Below, piece after piece: positions 33,459-41,895 of a stretch of DNA of 64,000 bases. Source of the DNA: Halomonas getboli (lineage in GTDB: Bacteria; Pseudomonadota; Gammaproteobacteria; Pseudomonadales; Halomonadaceae); NCBI RefSeq assembly GCF_023094245.1, contig NZ_JALMEW010000001.1, forward strand, positions 307,039 through 371,038, in the 5' to 3' direction. Each line of letters begins with the position of its first letter. Position 1 is the first letter of the stretch. The notes beneath the pieces are model-generated. The model was given only the letters and a program-made list of their open reading frames with translations. It was not told the DNA's origin and ran no database searches. The position numbers and the translations under genes were made by a program.

Positions 33459-35461
33459 GAGGACGTGCTCCGCTTGCGCCGGGCGGTGCTCGTGCCGGTC
33501 TTGCCGGCCTTCGTGCCCTTGCCGGCGTTGCCGCGCCGGCCGCCGCTCTTGCCACTGCCTTTGCCAGCGCTTCTGCCTCCCGTCCCGCGTCGCGCCTTGC
33601 CGCCCGACTTGCTTGAACGGGCTGCCGGCTCGGCGCCTCGCGCATTGGCCAGAGACTGGCGCATGCGGCCGGCGTCGGCACAGCCGAGCAGCTCGCGCAG
33701 GTCGCTGACGAGGGCGTTGAGGAAGGGCGCCGGGGCGTCGCCATCCTCGGCGATGGCGGCCAGGCGCTGCTCCCACAGCGCGGTGCGTTCGGGGCGGCTC
33801 ACGGCCTCGGGCAGCGAGGCGATCAGGGCGTCGCCCAGGCGGGTGGCGCGCAGGGCCTTGCCCTCGCGCACCAGATAGCCGCGGGTCTCCAGCGTCTCGA
33901 GGATGCCGGCGCGGGTGGCCTCGGTGCCCAGGCCGTCGGCGTCCCTCAGGGTGCGGCGCACCGCCGGGTCGTCCACGTAGCGGGCGATGTTCATCATCGC
34001 CTTGATCAGGCTGGCGTCGGTGAAGGGCTCCGGCGGGCGGGTCTCGCGGTCCTCGACGCCGGCGTCCTCGACGCGGCACGCTTCGCCCTCGTCGAGGGGC
34101 GGCAGTGGCGGGGCCTCGTCGCGGGTGGTGAACAGCGGCTTCCAGCCGGGATCGAGGATCTCCTGGCCGCGGGCGGGGAACCGCTCATCGAGAATCGTGA
34201 ACTCGGCCTTCACCTCGCGGGTCGCCAGCGGCGGATAGAACTGGGCCAGCACGTTGCGCGCGATCAGGCGGAAGACATCGGCCTCCTGGCGTGAGAGCTT
34301 CGCCGGATCGGCGGTCTTGCCGGTGGGCGCGAGGGCGTGGTGGGCGCCGACCTGCTTGTCGTTCCAGGCCTTGGAGCGCGTCGAGAAGTCGGCGCCGGCG
34401 AGCCAGCCGCGCAGGGTGTCGTCGCCGGCGCAGGCGTCCTCGAGGGTGCGGCGGGCGCCGGCGAAGTGCTCCTCGGGCAGGTAGCGGCAGTCCGAGCGCG
34501 GATAGGTGATCAGCTGGTGGCGCTCGTAGAGGCGCTGACAGATGTCCAGCACCGCCTTGGCCGAGAGCCCGTGGCGGCGGGCGGCGTCGACCTGCAGCGC
34601 CGACAGCGAGTAGGGCAGGGGCGCGGCCTGGCGCTTGTCGCGGCGCTCGAGCTTGGTCAGCCGGCCCTCGGCGCCGGGCAGGCGCTCGGCCAGCGCGGCC
34701 GCCGGGGCGCGTTCGAGCAGCCGCCCCTGGTCGTCCAGCGGATGCCCCTCGCCGGGCGCCCACCAGGCCCTCAGGCGGCCGCGGGAAACGGCCAGATCGG
34801 CCCACAGCACGTAGAAGGGCCGCGGCTCGAAGTCGCGGATCTCGGCGTCGCGGCGCACCACCAGGCCCAGCACCGGCGTCTGCACCCGGCCTACCGACAG
34901 CACGCCGTCGTTTCCCGCCTGTCGGCCGACCAGCGTCCAGGCGCGGGTCAGGTTGATGCCGTACAGCCAGTCGGCCCGGGAACGGGCCTGGGCGGCGCGG
35001 TAGAGCGGCGCATAGCGGGCGTTGTCCTCCAGCCGCGATAGCGCGCGCTTGACGGCCGGGGCGTTGAGGTCGCTGACCAGCAGTCGCGACACCGGTCCCT
35101 TCCAGCCCAGGTGCTCGATCACCTCCTGCACCAGCAGCTGGCCCTCGCGGTCGGGATCGCCGGCGTGGACGACCTCGCCGGCCTGCTTGAGCAGCCGGCG
35201 GATCACTGCGATCTGCCCCCTGGCCTTGGGCCGCGGGGCGAGTTTCCACTGCTCGGGCAGGATCGGCAGGGTATCGAGCCGCCAGCTCTTGAGGGCGGGG
35301 TCGTAGGCCTCGGGCGGGGCCTGTTCCAGCAGGTGGCCGAGGCACCAGGTGACGGTGGTGTCACCGGCCACCAGGGCGCCGTCCTCGCGGCGAACGGCGG
35401 CGGGCAGGGCGTCGGCGATGGCCCGGGCCAGGCTCGGCTTCTCGGCGATGATCAGGCGCAT
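33455..35461 (-). CDS. topB: DNA topoisomerase III
   Basis: Type IA topoisomerase that decatenates DNA. 668 residues. TOPRIM start MRLIIAEKPSLARAIADALP and acidic HAGDPDREGQLL. The active-site Tyr is in QLITYPRSDCRYLPEEH. The C-terminal domain ends in a low-complexity Gly/Lys/Arg/Ser tail (about 60 residues, GGRSAGKGSGKSGGRRGN) likely to bind DNA. Coupled to panE. Confidence 0.94.
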   Translation of the reverse strand: MRLIIAEKPSLARAIADALPAAVRREDGALVAGDTTVTWCLGHLLEQAPPEAYDPALKSWRLDTLPILPEQWKLAPRPKARGQIAVIRRLLKQAGEVVHAGDPDREGQLLVQEVIEHLGWKGPVSRLLVSDLNAPAVKRALSRLEDNARYAPLYRAAQARSRADWLYGINLTRAWTLVGRQAGNDGVLSVGRVQTPVLGLVVRRDAEIRDFEPRPFYVLWADLAVSRGRLRAWWAPGEGHPLDDQGRLLERAPAAALAERLPGAEGRLTKLERRDKRQAAPLPYSLSALQVDAARRHGLSAKAVLDICQRLYERHQLITYPRSDCRYLPEEHFAGARRTLEDACAGDDTLRGWLAGADFSTRSKAWNDKQVGAHHALAPTGKTADPAKLSRQEADVFRLIARNVLAQFYPPLATREVKAEFTILDERFPARGQEILDPGWKPLFTTRDEAPPLPPLDEGEACRVEDAGVEDRETRPPEPFTDASLIKAMMNIARYVDDPAVRRTLRDADGLGTEATRAGILETLETRGYLVREGKALRATRLGDALIASLPEAVSRPERTALWEQRLAAIAEDGDAPAPFLNALVSDLRELLGCADAGRMRQSLANARGAEPAARSSKSGGKARRGTGGRSAGKGSGKSGGRRGNAGKGTKAGKTGTSTARRKRSTSS

Positions 35462-35554
35462 GGCGTCTCGTCGGCGGGGTAAACGTCGATAGGGTGAAAG
35501 TCATGGGGATTCTTACAGTATTTGTCGCGGGTCGCCAGGGGTAAGATGGAGATC

Positions 35555-35566
35555 CATTGTACAATG
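35555..35566 (+). promoter_or_regulatory. Palindrome over the -10 of the ABC1 kinase gene
   Basis: CATTGTACAATG is a perfect 12 bp palindrome whose right half contains TACAAT (35560-35565). Transcription would start near 35572, before GGAGGG and ATG 35597. A repressor could cover the -10. Confidence 0.5.
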
Positions 35567-35596
35567 CTTGTCACACTTTATCGGAGGGCGCGAGAG

Positions 35597-36841
35597 ATGC
35601 GCGAACGCGGCCGCACACGGCGCCTGCTGGGCCTCGGCACTCGTACCGGCGGTGCCATGCTGCGCACCCGGCTGGGCGGGCAGGCCGACTGGCGTGCCCT
35701 TGGCGAGGCGCTGTTCGAAGGCCTCTCCGAGCTCAAGGGGCCGGCCATGAAGCTGGCGCAGGTGATGTCGCAGTGGGACGACCTGCTGCCGCCGGAGCTG
35801 GCCGATGAGCTGGCCCGGCTGCAGCGTCAGGCCACGCCGATGCCCTGGGAGGCCATCCGGGGCACGCTCGAGGCCCAGTACGGCGACCTCGAGTCGGTCT
35901 TCGCCGAGGTCGAGACCGCGCCCTTCGCCAGCGCCTCCATGGGCCAGGTGCACCGGGCGGTGACCCGCGACGGCGAGACGGTGGTGCTCAAGGTGCAGTA
36001 TCCCGGCCTCGCCGAGGTACTGGAGGGCGATCTCGCCCAGCTGCGCCGGCTGATGGGTCTGGGACGCTGGTTCAAGGTGCCCCAGGCGCGCCTCGATGCG
36101 CTGTTCGAGGAGCTCGCGGCCGGCCTGCGTGACGAGCTCGACTACCGCGCCGAGGCCGAGCATCTGGCCCGCTACCGGGCGCGCTACGCGCATCTCGACT
36201 CGCTGGTGATCCCCGAGCCGCTGCCCGACCTTTGTGGGCCCCACGTGCTGGCCATGCGCCACGTGGCGGGCACGCCGCTGCGCGAGCTGGAAGACGCCGA
36301 CGACGCCGTGCGTCAGCGCGTCGCCACCACGCTGGCCGACTGGCTGACCGAGGAGCTGTTCACCTTCGGCGAGCTGCACGCCGATCCCCACGCCGGCAAC
36401 TTCGCCGCCGATGACCAGGGACGGTTGGTGATCTACGACTTCGGCGCCGTGATCCCGGTGCCCCGCGAGCGGCTGGCGGCGATGATGCGCCTGCTCGAGG
36501 CCACCCTGGCCGCGGATCCCATGGCCATGGACGCGGCGATGCGCGAACTGGGCGGGCGCCAGGGAGAGGGGGCGCCCCTGGCGCTCTATCGCGAGGCCGC
36601 CGAGGCGGTAGTCCCGCTGTTCGCCCCCGGCCTGCAGGACTTCGGCGACGTGCGAGTGCACCGCCGGCTGCGCGAGCTGAGCCCGCGTGTGTGGGCGGCC
36701 ATGGATCGCCTGCAGCCGCCGGCGGACACCCTGCTGCTGTCGCGGACCCTCAACGGCCACTACTGGAATCTGGTGCGTCTCGGTGCGCGGCTGGACATGG
36801 ACGCCCGGGTGCGGCCGCTGTTGGCGAAGGTATCACGCTGA
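35597..36841 (+). CDS. ABC1/UbiB-family atypical kinase
   Basis: Protein-kinase-like fold of the COQ8/UbiB family, often linked to quinone biosynthesis. About 414 residues. The KxGQ-type motif is GPAMKLAQVMSQWDDLLP and the Ala/Ser-rich nucleotide loop is ASASMGQVHRA. The catalytic loop is ELHADPHAGNF and the metal Asp is in IYDFGAV. No C-terminal membrane anchor is evident, unlike UbiB, and no ubi genes are near. The start is ATG 35597 (GGAGGG 8 nt upstream, after the inferred transcription start); the frame stays open to 35522. Confidence 0.88.
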   Translation: MRERGRTRRLLGLGTRTGGAMLRTRLGGQADWRALGEALFEGLSELKGPAMKLAQVMSQWDDLLPPELADELARLQRQATPMPWEAIRGTLEAQYGDLESVFAEVETAPFASASMGQVHRAVTRDGETVVLKVQYPGLAEVLEGDLAQLRRLMGLGRWFKVPQARLDALFEELAAGLRDELDYRAEAEHLARYRARYAHLDSLVIPEPLPDLCGPHVLAMRHVAGTPLRELEDADDAVRQRVATTLADWLTEELFTFGELHADPHAGNFAADDQGRLVIYDFGAVIPVPRERLAAMMRLLEATLAADPMAMDAAMRELGGRQGEGAPLALYREAAEAVVPLFAPGLQDFGDVRVHRRLRELSPRVWAAMDRLQPPADTLLLSRTLNGHYWNLVRLGARLDMDARVRPLLAKVSR

Positions 36842-36902
36842 GCGGCTGCCAGCCTGGCCCGCGGCTGGTAGACTGTTCGGTTTTTCGGCAGGGGAGACGG
36901 CC

Positions 36903-38774
36903 ATGCTGGCGGTATGGGTAGAACAGCTGCTGGGGTTCGCCTCGGGCGCCCTCAAGGCGATTCGCGAAGACGAGCGTTATCCGACGCTGATGGCCTGGGC
37001 CCGCGAGGAAGGCCCCAAGCTCACCGGGGACCCGGCCATGGCCCAGGCGCTGGCTCCGGAACTGTGGTCGCAGACCCCGCTGGCGCGGCTCGACTTCGAA
37101 TGCGAGGCGCTGGCCCGCCCCGGGCGCAACGAGCCCTGCTGGTGCGACTCCGGGCGCAAGACCAAGCGCTGCTGCGGCGCCGTCAGCCTGCCGGGCGAGG
37201 TGCCCGATCACCTGATGTGGATGCTGTCGCTGCGCGAGTGGAAGGGCGATACCCTCAAGGCCGCGCTGGCCAGCGGCAAGGCGCCGGCCCAGGCGCTGCT
37301 CGAGGCCGGGCTGATCGCCGCCGAGTCCGGCCAGCGCGGTCGTGCCCAGCAGATCCTCGAGTCGCTGTTCGAGACCGCCGACTGGTCGCGCCTGCCGGAA
37401 CAGGCCGAGCCGGCCTTCGAGATCCTGGTCGATCTGTATCAGGAGCGCGGCTTCCATCGCAAGCGCGAGGCGCTGCTCGATGCCGTGCTCGATCGCGGCC
37501 CGCTGTTCCTGCGCGGCGTGGCGCTGGAGCGGCTGTGCCTGATGCACCTCGACAACGACGACCTGGACAGCGCCCGGGCCGCCTTCGTGCGCGCCCAGCA
37601 GGCGCTGCCGGATTCGCCGACCCTGGCCTACATCGAGGCCATGCTGCTGTTGCATGAAGGACACGAGGACGAGGCCCGGGAGCGTTCGCGCTTCTGGTTC
37701 CGCCGCCTGTCGCGCCAGGGCGAGCTCGATCCCGACCAGCTGCAGTTTCTCTCCGATCTGGCCGACAATCCCGGCGCCACCCTGGCCGAACAGCTGCTCA
37801 ACGCCGAGGAGGACCTGGCCGAGCCGCTGGTCGCCCTGCAGGCGCTGCTCGAGTCGCTGGGCGGCGCGCCTCGGCTTGACCTGCGCGTCGAGGAGGGCCA
37901 GCTGGCCTATCACCGCAGCGCCCGGGAGGACACCCTCTATGCCGCCTTCCGCGCGGTGTTCCCGGCCGAGGTCGAGAACGAGGCCCCGCTGGGCTTCGAC
38001 GACGATCCCTGGCCCGCGGCCGGCGAATGGCTGCCGGCGCTGTGCGCCCATCCGGAGTGGCTGGACTCGCCGACGGTGGTGCAGTCGCTGGCGCTGGCGC
38101 TGACCAGCCGCTTCGGCAGCCTGCCGTGGATGGCGCCGAGCCTGTTCGAGCCGCTGGCCGAGCGTCTGGAACGCTGGCTGGAGCAGGCCCGTGAGGCGGC
38201 ATCCGGCGACGCCTCGCCGGGCGACGCTTCGCCGGGCGACGCTTCGCCGGGCGACGCCTCGCTGGGCTGGGACGCCGCCGACAACGCCGTGCTGCTGCGC
38301 ACCGGCCTGGCGCTGGTGGTTGGCATGGAGCGCGGTGCCCGTCAGCGTTCCCGCCACCTGGCCGAGAAGCTGCTCGAGCTGGACGACCGCGACAGCCTGG
38401 GGCTGCGCGAGCTGGTGCTCGACCAGCTGCTGCGCGAAGGCCGCGATACCGAGGCGCTGGCGCTCAGCGAGTCGGCGCTGGCCAAGCCGTCCGAGGACGA
38501 GGCGGTGCTGGGACTGTTGATGGGGCGGGCGCTGGCGCTCTACCGCCTGGAGCGGGTCGACGAGGCCGTCGAGGCCCTGGAGGCGTCCCGGCGTCACAAC
38601 GGCCACGCCCTGTCGCTGCTGTGTGCCGAGAACCCGCGGCCGGCCAGCCCGTCGGGCGACGGCACCGCGGCGCCCGGCTCGCGGGCCGAGGCCTGGCAGT
38701 ACCGCACCCTGATGCGTGACCAGTGGCGCACCACCCCGGGCGCGCTGGAGTGGCTCGCCGATCGGCTGGACTGA
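36903..38774 (+). CDS. SEC-C motif and TPR-like repeat protein
   Basis: About 623 residues, soluble. Near residues 76-97 is a SEC-C zinc motif (RNEPCWCDSGRKTKRCCG), as found at the end of SecA and in many uncharacterised proteins. The rest is helical repeats (GLIAAESGQRGRAQQILESL, AFVRAQQALPDSPTLAYIEA). A Gly-Asp-Ala-Ser-Pro repeat linker lies at about 435-455. No enzymatic motif. The SEC-C domain may bind SecB or ribosomes, by analogy only. Starts 61 bp after the ABC1 gene, likely co-transcribed. Confidence 0.82.
   Translation: MLAVWVEQLLGFASGALKAIREDERYPTLMAWAREEGPKLTGDPAMAQALAPELWSQTPLARLDFECEALARPGRNEPCWCDSGRKTKRCCGAVSLPGEVPDHLMWMLSLREWKGDTLKAALASGKAPAQALLEAGLIAAESGQRGRAQQILESLFETADWSRLPEQAEPAFEILVDLYQERGFHRKREALLDAVLDRGPLFLRGVALERLCLMHLDNDDLDSARAAFVRAQQALPDSPTLAYIEAMLLLHEGHEDEARERSRFWFRRLSRQGELDPDQLQFLSDLADNPGATLAEQLLNAEEDLAEPLVALQALLESLGGAPRLDLRVEEGQLAYHRSAREDTLYAAFRAVFPAEVENEAPLGFDDDPWPAAGEWLPALCAHPEWLDSPTVVQSLALALTSRFGSLPWMAPSLFEPLAERLERWLEQAREAASGDASPGDASPGDASPGDASLGWDAADNAVLLRTGLALVVGMERGARQRSRHLAEKLLELDDRDSLGLRELVLDQLLREGRDTEALALSESALAKPSEDEAVLGLLMGRALALYRLERVDEAVEALEASRRHNGHALSLLCAENPRPASPSGDGTAAPGSRAEAWQYRTLMRDQWRTTPGALEWLADRLD
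38205..38264 (+). repeat. 15 bp tandem repeat inside the SEC-C gene
   Basis: Four units of GGCGACGCYTCGCCG encode GDASP four times, a flexible linker. Copy-number change would keep the frame. Confidence 0.85.
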
Positions 38775-38780
38775 GCCGCG

Positions 38781-40151
38781 TCAGACCGTCGTCGGTGCCG
38801 GCGCCAGGCGGCGGTCGCGGCTGACCCACACCGCCAGCGCGATGGCCGGCAGGCCCAGCACCGAGGCCGCCAGGAAGAAGTCCGCGTAGCCGTGGGCTTC
38901 CACCAGCAGGCCGCCGAAGCCGCTCAGGAACTTGCCGGGCAGCGTCATCAGCGACGAGAACAGCGCGTACTGGGTGGCGGTGTAGGCGCGTGAGGTCAGC
39001 CCCGAGAGGAAGGCGATGAACACCGCGCTGGCCAAACCGTTGGAGAGGTTGTCGCCGACGATGGTGATCACCAGCATCGGCAGGCTGTCGCCGGTCAGCG
39101 AGAGGGCCACGAACAGCAGGTTGGTCAGGGTGGTGGCGCAGGCGCCGAGGATCAGGATCGGCCCCACGCCGTAGCGCGCCACCAGCAGGCCCCCCAGCAG
39201 GCCGCCGCCGATGCTCATGGCGATGCCGAACACGTTGGTCACGTTGGCGATGGCCTCCAGGCTGAAGCCCAGGTCGATGTAGAGCGGGTTGGCCATGGAG
39301 GCCATGGCCAGGTCGCTGATCCGAAACACGGCCACGAAGGCCAGCAGCCACAGCGCCTTGAGCCCGTGCCGGGCGAAGAAGTCGGTGAACGGGCAGACCA
39401 CCGCGCCGATTACCCAGGCGCCCAGCCGACGCAGCCAGGCCGGCCGCCCGCGGCTGGCGCGCAGGAAGGCGCGCACCCTCGGCTCGTGGATCAGCTGGGT
39501 GGAAAGCGCCAGGCGTTCGGGCTCCGGGCGCACCAGCACCGTCAGCATCCCTACCGCCATCAGCGCCGCCATCGCCAGATAGGCCGCGTGCCAGGACACC
39601 AGCGAGGCCAGGTAGAGCGCTCCCGCGCCGGCGGCGATCAGCCCGCCGCGATAGCCGATGATATAGGTCGAGGCCATGGCCGCCTGCAGATCCTCCGGCG
39701 CCGACTCGATGCGAAAGGCGTCGATGGAGATGTCCTGGGTCGCCGAGCCGAAGGCCACCAGCAGCGCGAACAGCGCCACCAGCGGCAGCTGGTTCGGCGG
39801 ATCGAGACTCGAAAGCCCGGCCAGGCCGGCGGCGATCATCGCCTGGGCCAGCAGCATCCAGCCGCGGCGCTGGCCGAGCCAGCGGGTCAGGCCGGGCAGT
39901 GCCAGGCGATCGACCACCGGCGCCCAGAAGAACTTGATCGAGTAGAGGATGCCGATCCAGGCGAAGAAGCCGATCGCCGCCACCTCGACGCCGTCGCTGC
40001 GCAGCCAGGCCGAGAGCGTCGAGAACACCAGCAGGAAGGGCAGGCCCGCCGAGAAGCCCAGGAACAGCATGGTCAGCACCGGGGCGCGCAGATAGACCGA
40101 CAGGGCGCTGCGCCAGCTGCGCCAGCTGCGGGGCGCGGTGGGGGTCGGCAT
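38781..40151 (-). CDS. ampG: Muropeptide permease AmpG-like MFS transporter
   Basis: Inner-membrane importer of anhydro-muropeptides for cell-wall recycling. 456 residues with about 12 or more hydrophobic segments. AmpG-type segments: LGFSAGLPFLLVFSTLSAWL, FWAPVVDRL, FGSATQDISIDAFRIE, GYRGGLIAAGAGALYLA. It fits the other wall-recycling genes in the window (amiD, lytic transglycosylase). Convergent with the SEC-C gene. Confidence 0.88.
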   Translation of the reverse strand: MPTPTAPRSWRSWRSALSVYLRAPVLTMLFLGFSAGLPFLLVFSTLSAWLRSDGVEVAAIGFFAWIGILYSIKFFWAPVVDRLALPGLTRWLGQRRGWMLLAQAMIAAGLAGLSSLDPPNQLPLVALFALLVAFGSATQDISIDAFRIESAPEDLQAAMASTYIIGYRGGLIAAGAGALYLASLVSWHAAYLAMAALMAVGMLTVLVRPEPERLALSTQLIHEPRVRAFLRASRGRPAWLRRLGAWVIGAVVCPFTDFFARHGLKALWLLAFVAVFRISDLAMASMANPLYIDLGFSLEAIANVTNVFGIAMSIGGGLLGGLLVARYGVGPILILGACATTLTNLLFVALSLTGDSLPMLVITIVGDNLSNGLASAVFIAFLSGLTSRAYTATQYALFSSLMTLPGKFLSGFGGLLVEAHGYADFFLAASVLGLPAIALAVWVSRDRRLAPAPTTV

Positions 40152-40301
40152 GACGGGCTCTCCTTGCGTTGGGTCAGGTCACGTGCCGGGCCATCGATGG
40201 TAAGATGGCGGCCTCGTTCGGGGTCCGGCGACACCGGGCGGCGCGCGCCGCCGATTGTTGCAGAGCCCCGGCGCCGACACCAGCCAGAGACGATCGACGA
40301 C

Positions 40302-40844
40302 ATGCGTGATGACGACCTTTCGCTCGAGGCCGCCGAGGAGGCGGTCCCCCGCTGGTATGCCATCCAGTGCAAGGGCGGCGAGTCCTTCCGCGCCGCCGAG
40401 CACCTGGGCAACCAGGGCTACGAGGTCTTTCACCCGGTGCTCGAGGTGCAGAAGAAGCGTCGTGGCAAGCTCGAATGGGTGAGCGAGCCGTTGTTTCCCT
40501 ACTACCTGTTCATCCGCCTCGACCGGCTGGTCAGCAACTGGCGGCCGATCCGCTCGACGCGGGGCGTGCTCAAGCTCGTCACCTTCGGCGGCGACATGCC
40601 GGTGCCGGTCGGCGACGGCCTGATCGAGGCCCTGCGCCGCCAGGCCAGTCAGGATGGCCACGACGTCGCCCACGTCTACTTCCGCGCCGGCGAGACGGTC
40701 GAGATCACCGAGGGGCCGTTCAAGGACCTGCAGGCGGTCTTCGCCAGCCACAAGGGCGAGGAGCGCGCCATCGTGCTGCTCAACATGCTGCACCAGCAGC
40801 AGCGCCTGGAGATGCCCGTCTCCCGGCTGCGCCGTCGCGACTGA
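40302..40844 (+). CDS. rfaH: Transcription antitermination factor RfaH
   Basis: NusG-like operon-specific antiterminator. 180 residues (E. coli 162). The NGN domain has WYAIQCKGGESFRAAEHLGN and RGKLEWVSEPLFPYYLFIRL. The KOW part has GETVEITEGPFKDLQAVFA. The N-terminal extension MRDDDLSLEAAEEAVPR is acidic. TAAGAT (40201-40206) may be its -10. No ops element was found in the window. Confidence 0.9.
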   Translation: MRDDDLSLEAAEEAVPRWYAIQCKGGESFRAAEHLGNQGYEVFHPVLEVQKKRRGKLEWVSEPLFPYYLFIRLDRLVSNWRPIRSTRGVLKLVTFGGDMPVPVGDGLIEALRRQASQDGHDVAHVYFRAGETVEITEGPFKDLQAVFASHKGEERAIVLLNMLHQQQRLEMPVSRLRRRD

Positions 40845-40886
40845 GGCGCCGCCCCTGATCTTTCATTCCCCAGAATCGGAGGTTCC

Positions 40887-41393
40887 ATGACCATCGCCCC
40901 CCAGCGGGTCGTGACCCTGCACTACGTGCTGAGCGACGAGGACGGTCAGGTCCTCGACGACTCCCGCGCCCGACAGAAGCCGCTCGAATACCTGCACGGC
41001 CATGACAACCTGATGGCCGGGCTGGAGCGCGCCCTGGCCGGGAGCGAGGCCGGCGCCGAGCTCGACGTGACCCTGGCGCCCGCCGAGGCCTACGGCCTGC
41101 GCGACGAGGCGCTGGTGCGCGAGGTCGGCCGGCACGCCTTCCCGGCCCCCGATCTTGCGCCGGGCATGCGCTTCCAGACCCGCGGCGACGACGGCCCGGA
41201 GATCGTCACCGTGCTCGAGGTCGGCGACGACAGCGTGCGCATCGATACCAACCATCCGCTGGCCGGTCGCACCCTGCACTATCGCCTCGAGGTGCTCGAG
41301 GTGCGTGACGCCACCCGCGCCGAGCTGGCCAAGGGCCATCCGCTGCCGCCGGGCACCACCCCGGATCAGGTCGAAGACAAGAAGATGGTGTGA
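40887..41393 (+). CDS. slyD: FKBP-type peptidyl-prolyl isomerase, SlyD-like
   Basis: 168 residues with FKBP and inserted-flap (IF) parts: VVTLHYVLSDEDGQVLDDS, LEYLHGHDNLMAGLERALAG, AEAYGLRD, NHPLAGRTLHYRLEVLEV. The His/Cys-rich metal tail of E. coli SlyD is missing; it ends PDQVEDKKMV. SlpA is an alternative name. 42 bp after rfaH, possibly one transcript. Confidence 0.87.
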   Translation: MTIAPQRVVTLHYVLSDEDGQVLDDSRARQKPLEYLHGHDNLMAGLERALAGSEAGAELDVTLAPAEAYGLRDEALVREVGRHAFPAPDLAPGMRFQTRGDDGPEIVTVLEVGDDSVRIDTNHPLAGRTLHYRLEVLEVRDATRAELAKGHPLPPGTTPDQVEDKKMV

Positions 41394-41532
41394 GCGTTGT
41401 CGGCTTTCGTCGTCGCTCGGCGACGCGGCGGAGGTAATATGCAGCGATCGCGGAAGTCGCGGCCGGGCAGGCGTCGTCCGCGTTTGCGACCGGTAGGCTA
41501 GGGGGACCATTGTTCCTCCAGGAAGCCTGCTC

Positions 41533-41895
41533 ATGAATGACAGTGCGCATGACAAGGCGAACGACGTAAACGCCTCCGCCACGACCTCGCATTCGGCGTC
41601 AGCGCGACGCCGGCGCCTGCTGGCCGCCCTCGGGCTGGCCGGCATCGCCGCCTATGCGGCCCCCACCCTGACCACCTTCGGCCAGGCCAGCGCCAACGGC
41701 TGGGACGACGGTCAATGGCGCATCGTCTACGAAAGCGCACCCCGGCATCACGAACGCCGCTACGTCGACGACTATCGCGAGCACCGGCGCCATCGCCATG
41801 AGCGGCATCGCCGTCATCATCGGCACTCGAAGCACAGCCATCATAGCCACAGCCGGCACAGCCATAGCCGTCACAGCCATCCCAGCCGCTGGTGA
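41533..41895 (+). CDS. Small His/Ser/Arg-rich protein, candidate substrate of the kinase next door
   Basis: 120 residues in three parts. First is a polar N-terminus (about 25). Then an Arg cluster plus hydrophobic stretch (SARRRRLLAALGLAGIAAYA, then APTLTTFGQASA) that resembles a Tat-like signal or membrane anchor. Last is a tail with about 17 His and 8 Ser in the final 50 residues (HSKHSHHSHSRHSHSRHSHP). AGGA precedes ATG 41533. The stop overlaps the next start as TGATG, so the two are translated together. A precursor or substrate role is inference from the coupling. It could instead bind metal. Confidence 0.72.
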   Translation: MNDSAHDKANDVNASATTSHSASARRRRLLAALGLAGIAAYAAPTLTTFGQASANGWDDGQWRIVYESAPRHHERRYVDDYREHRRHRHERHRRHHRHSKHSHHSHSRHSHSRHSHPSRW

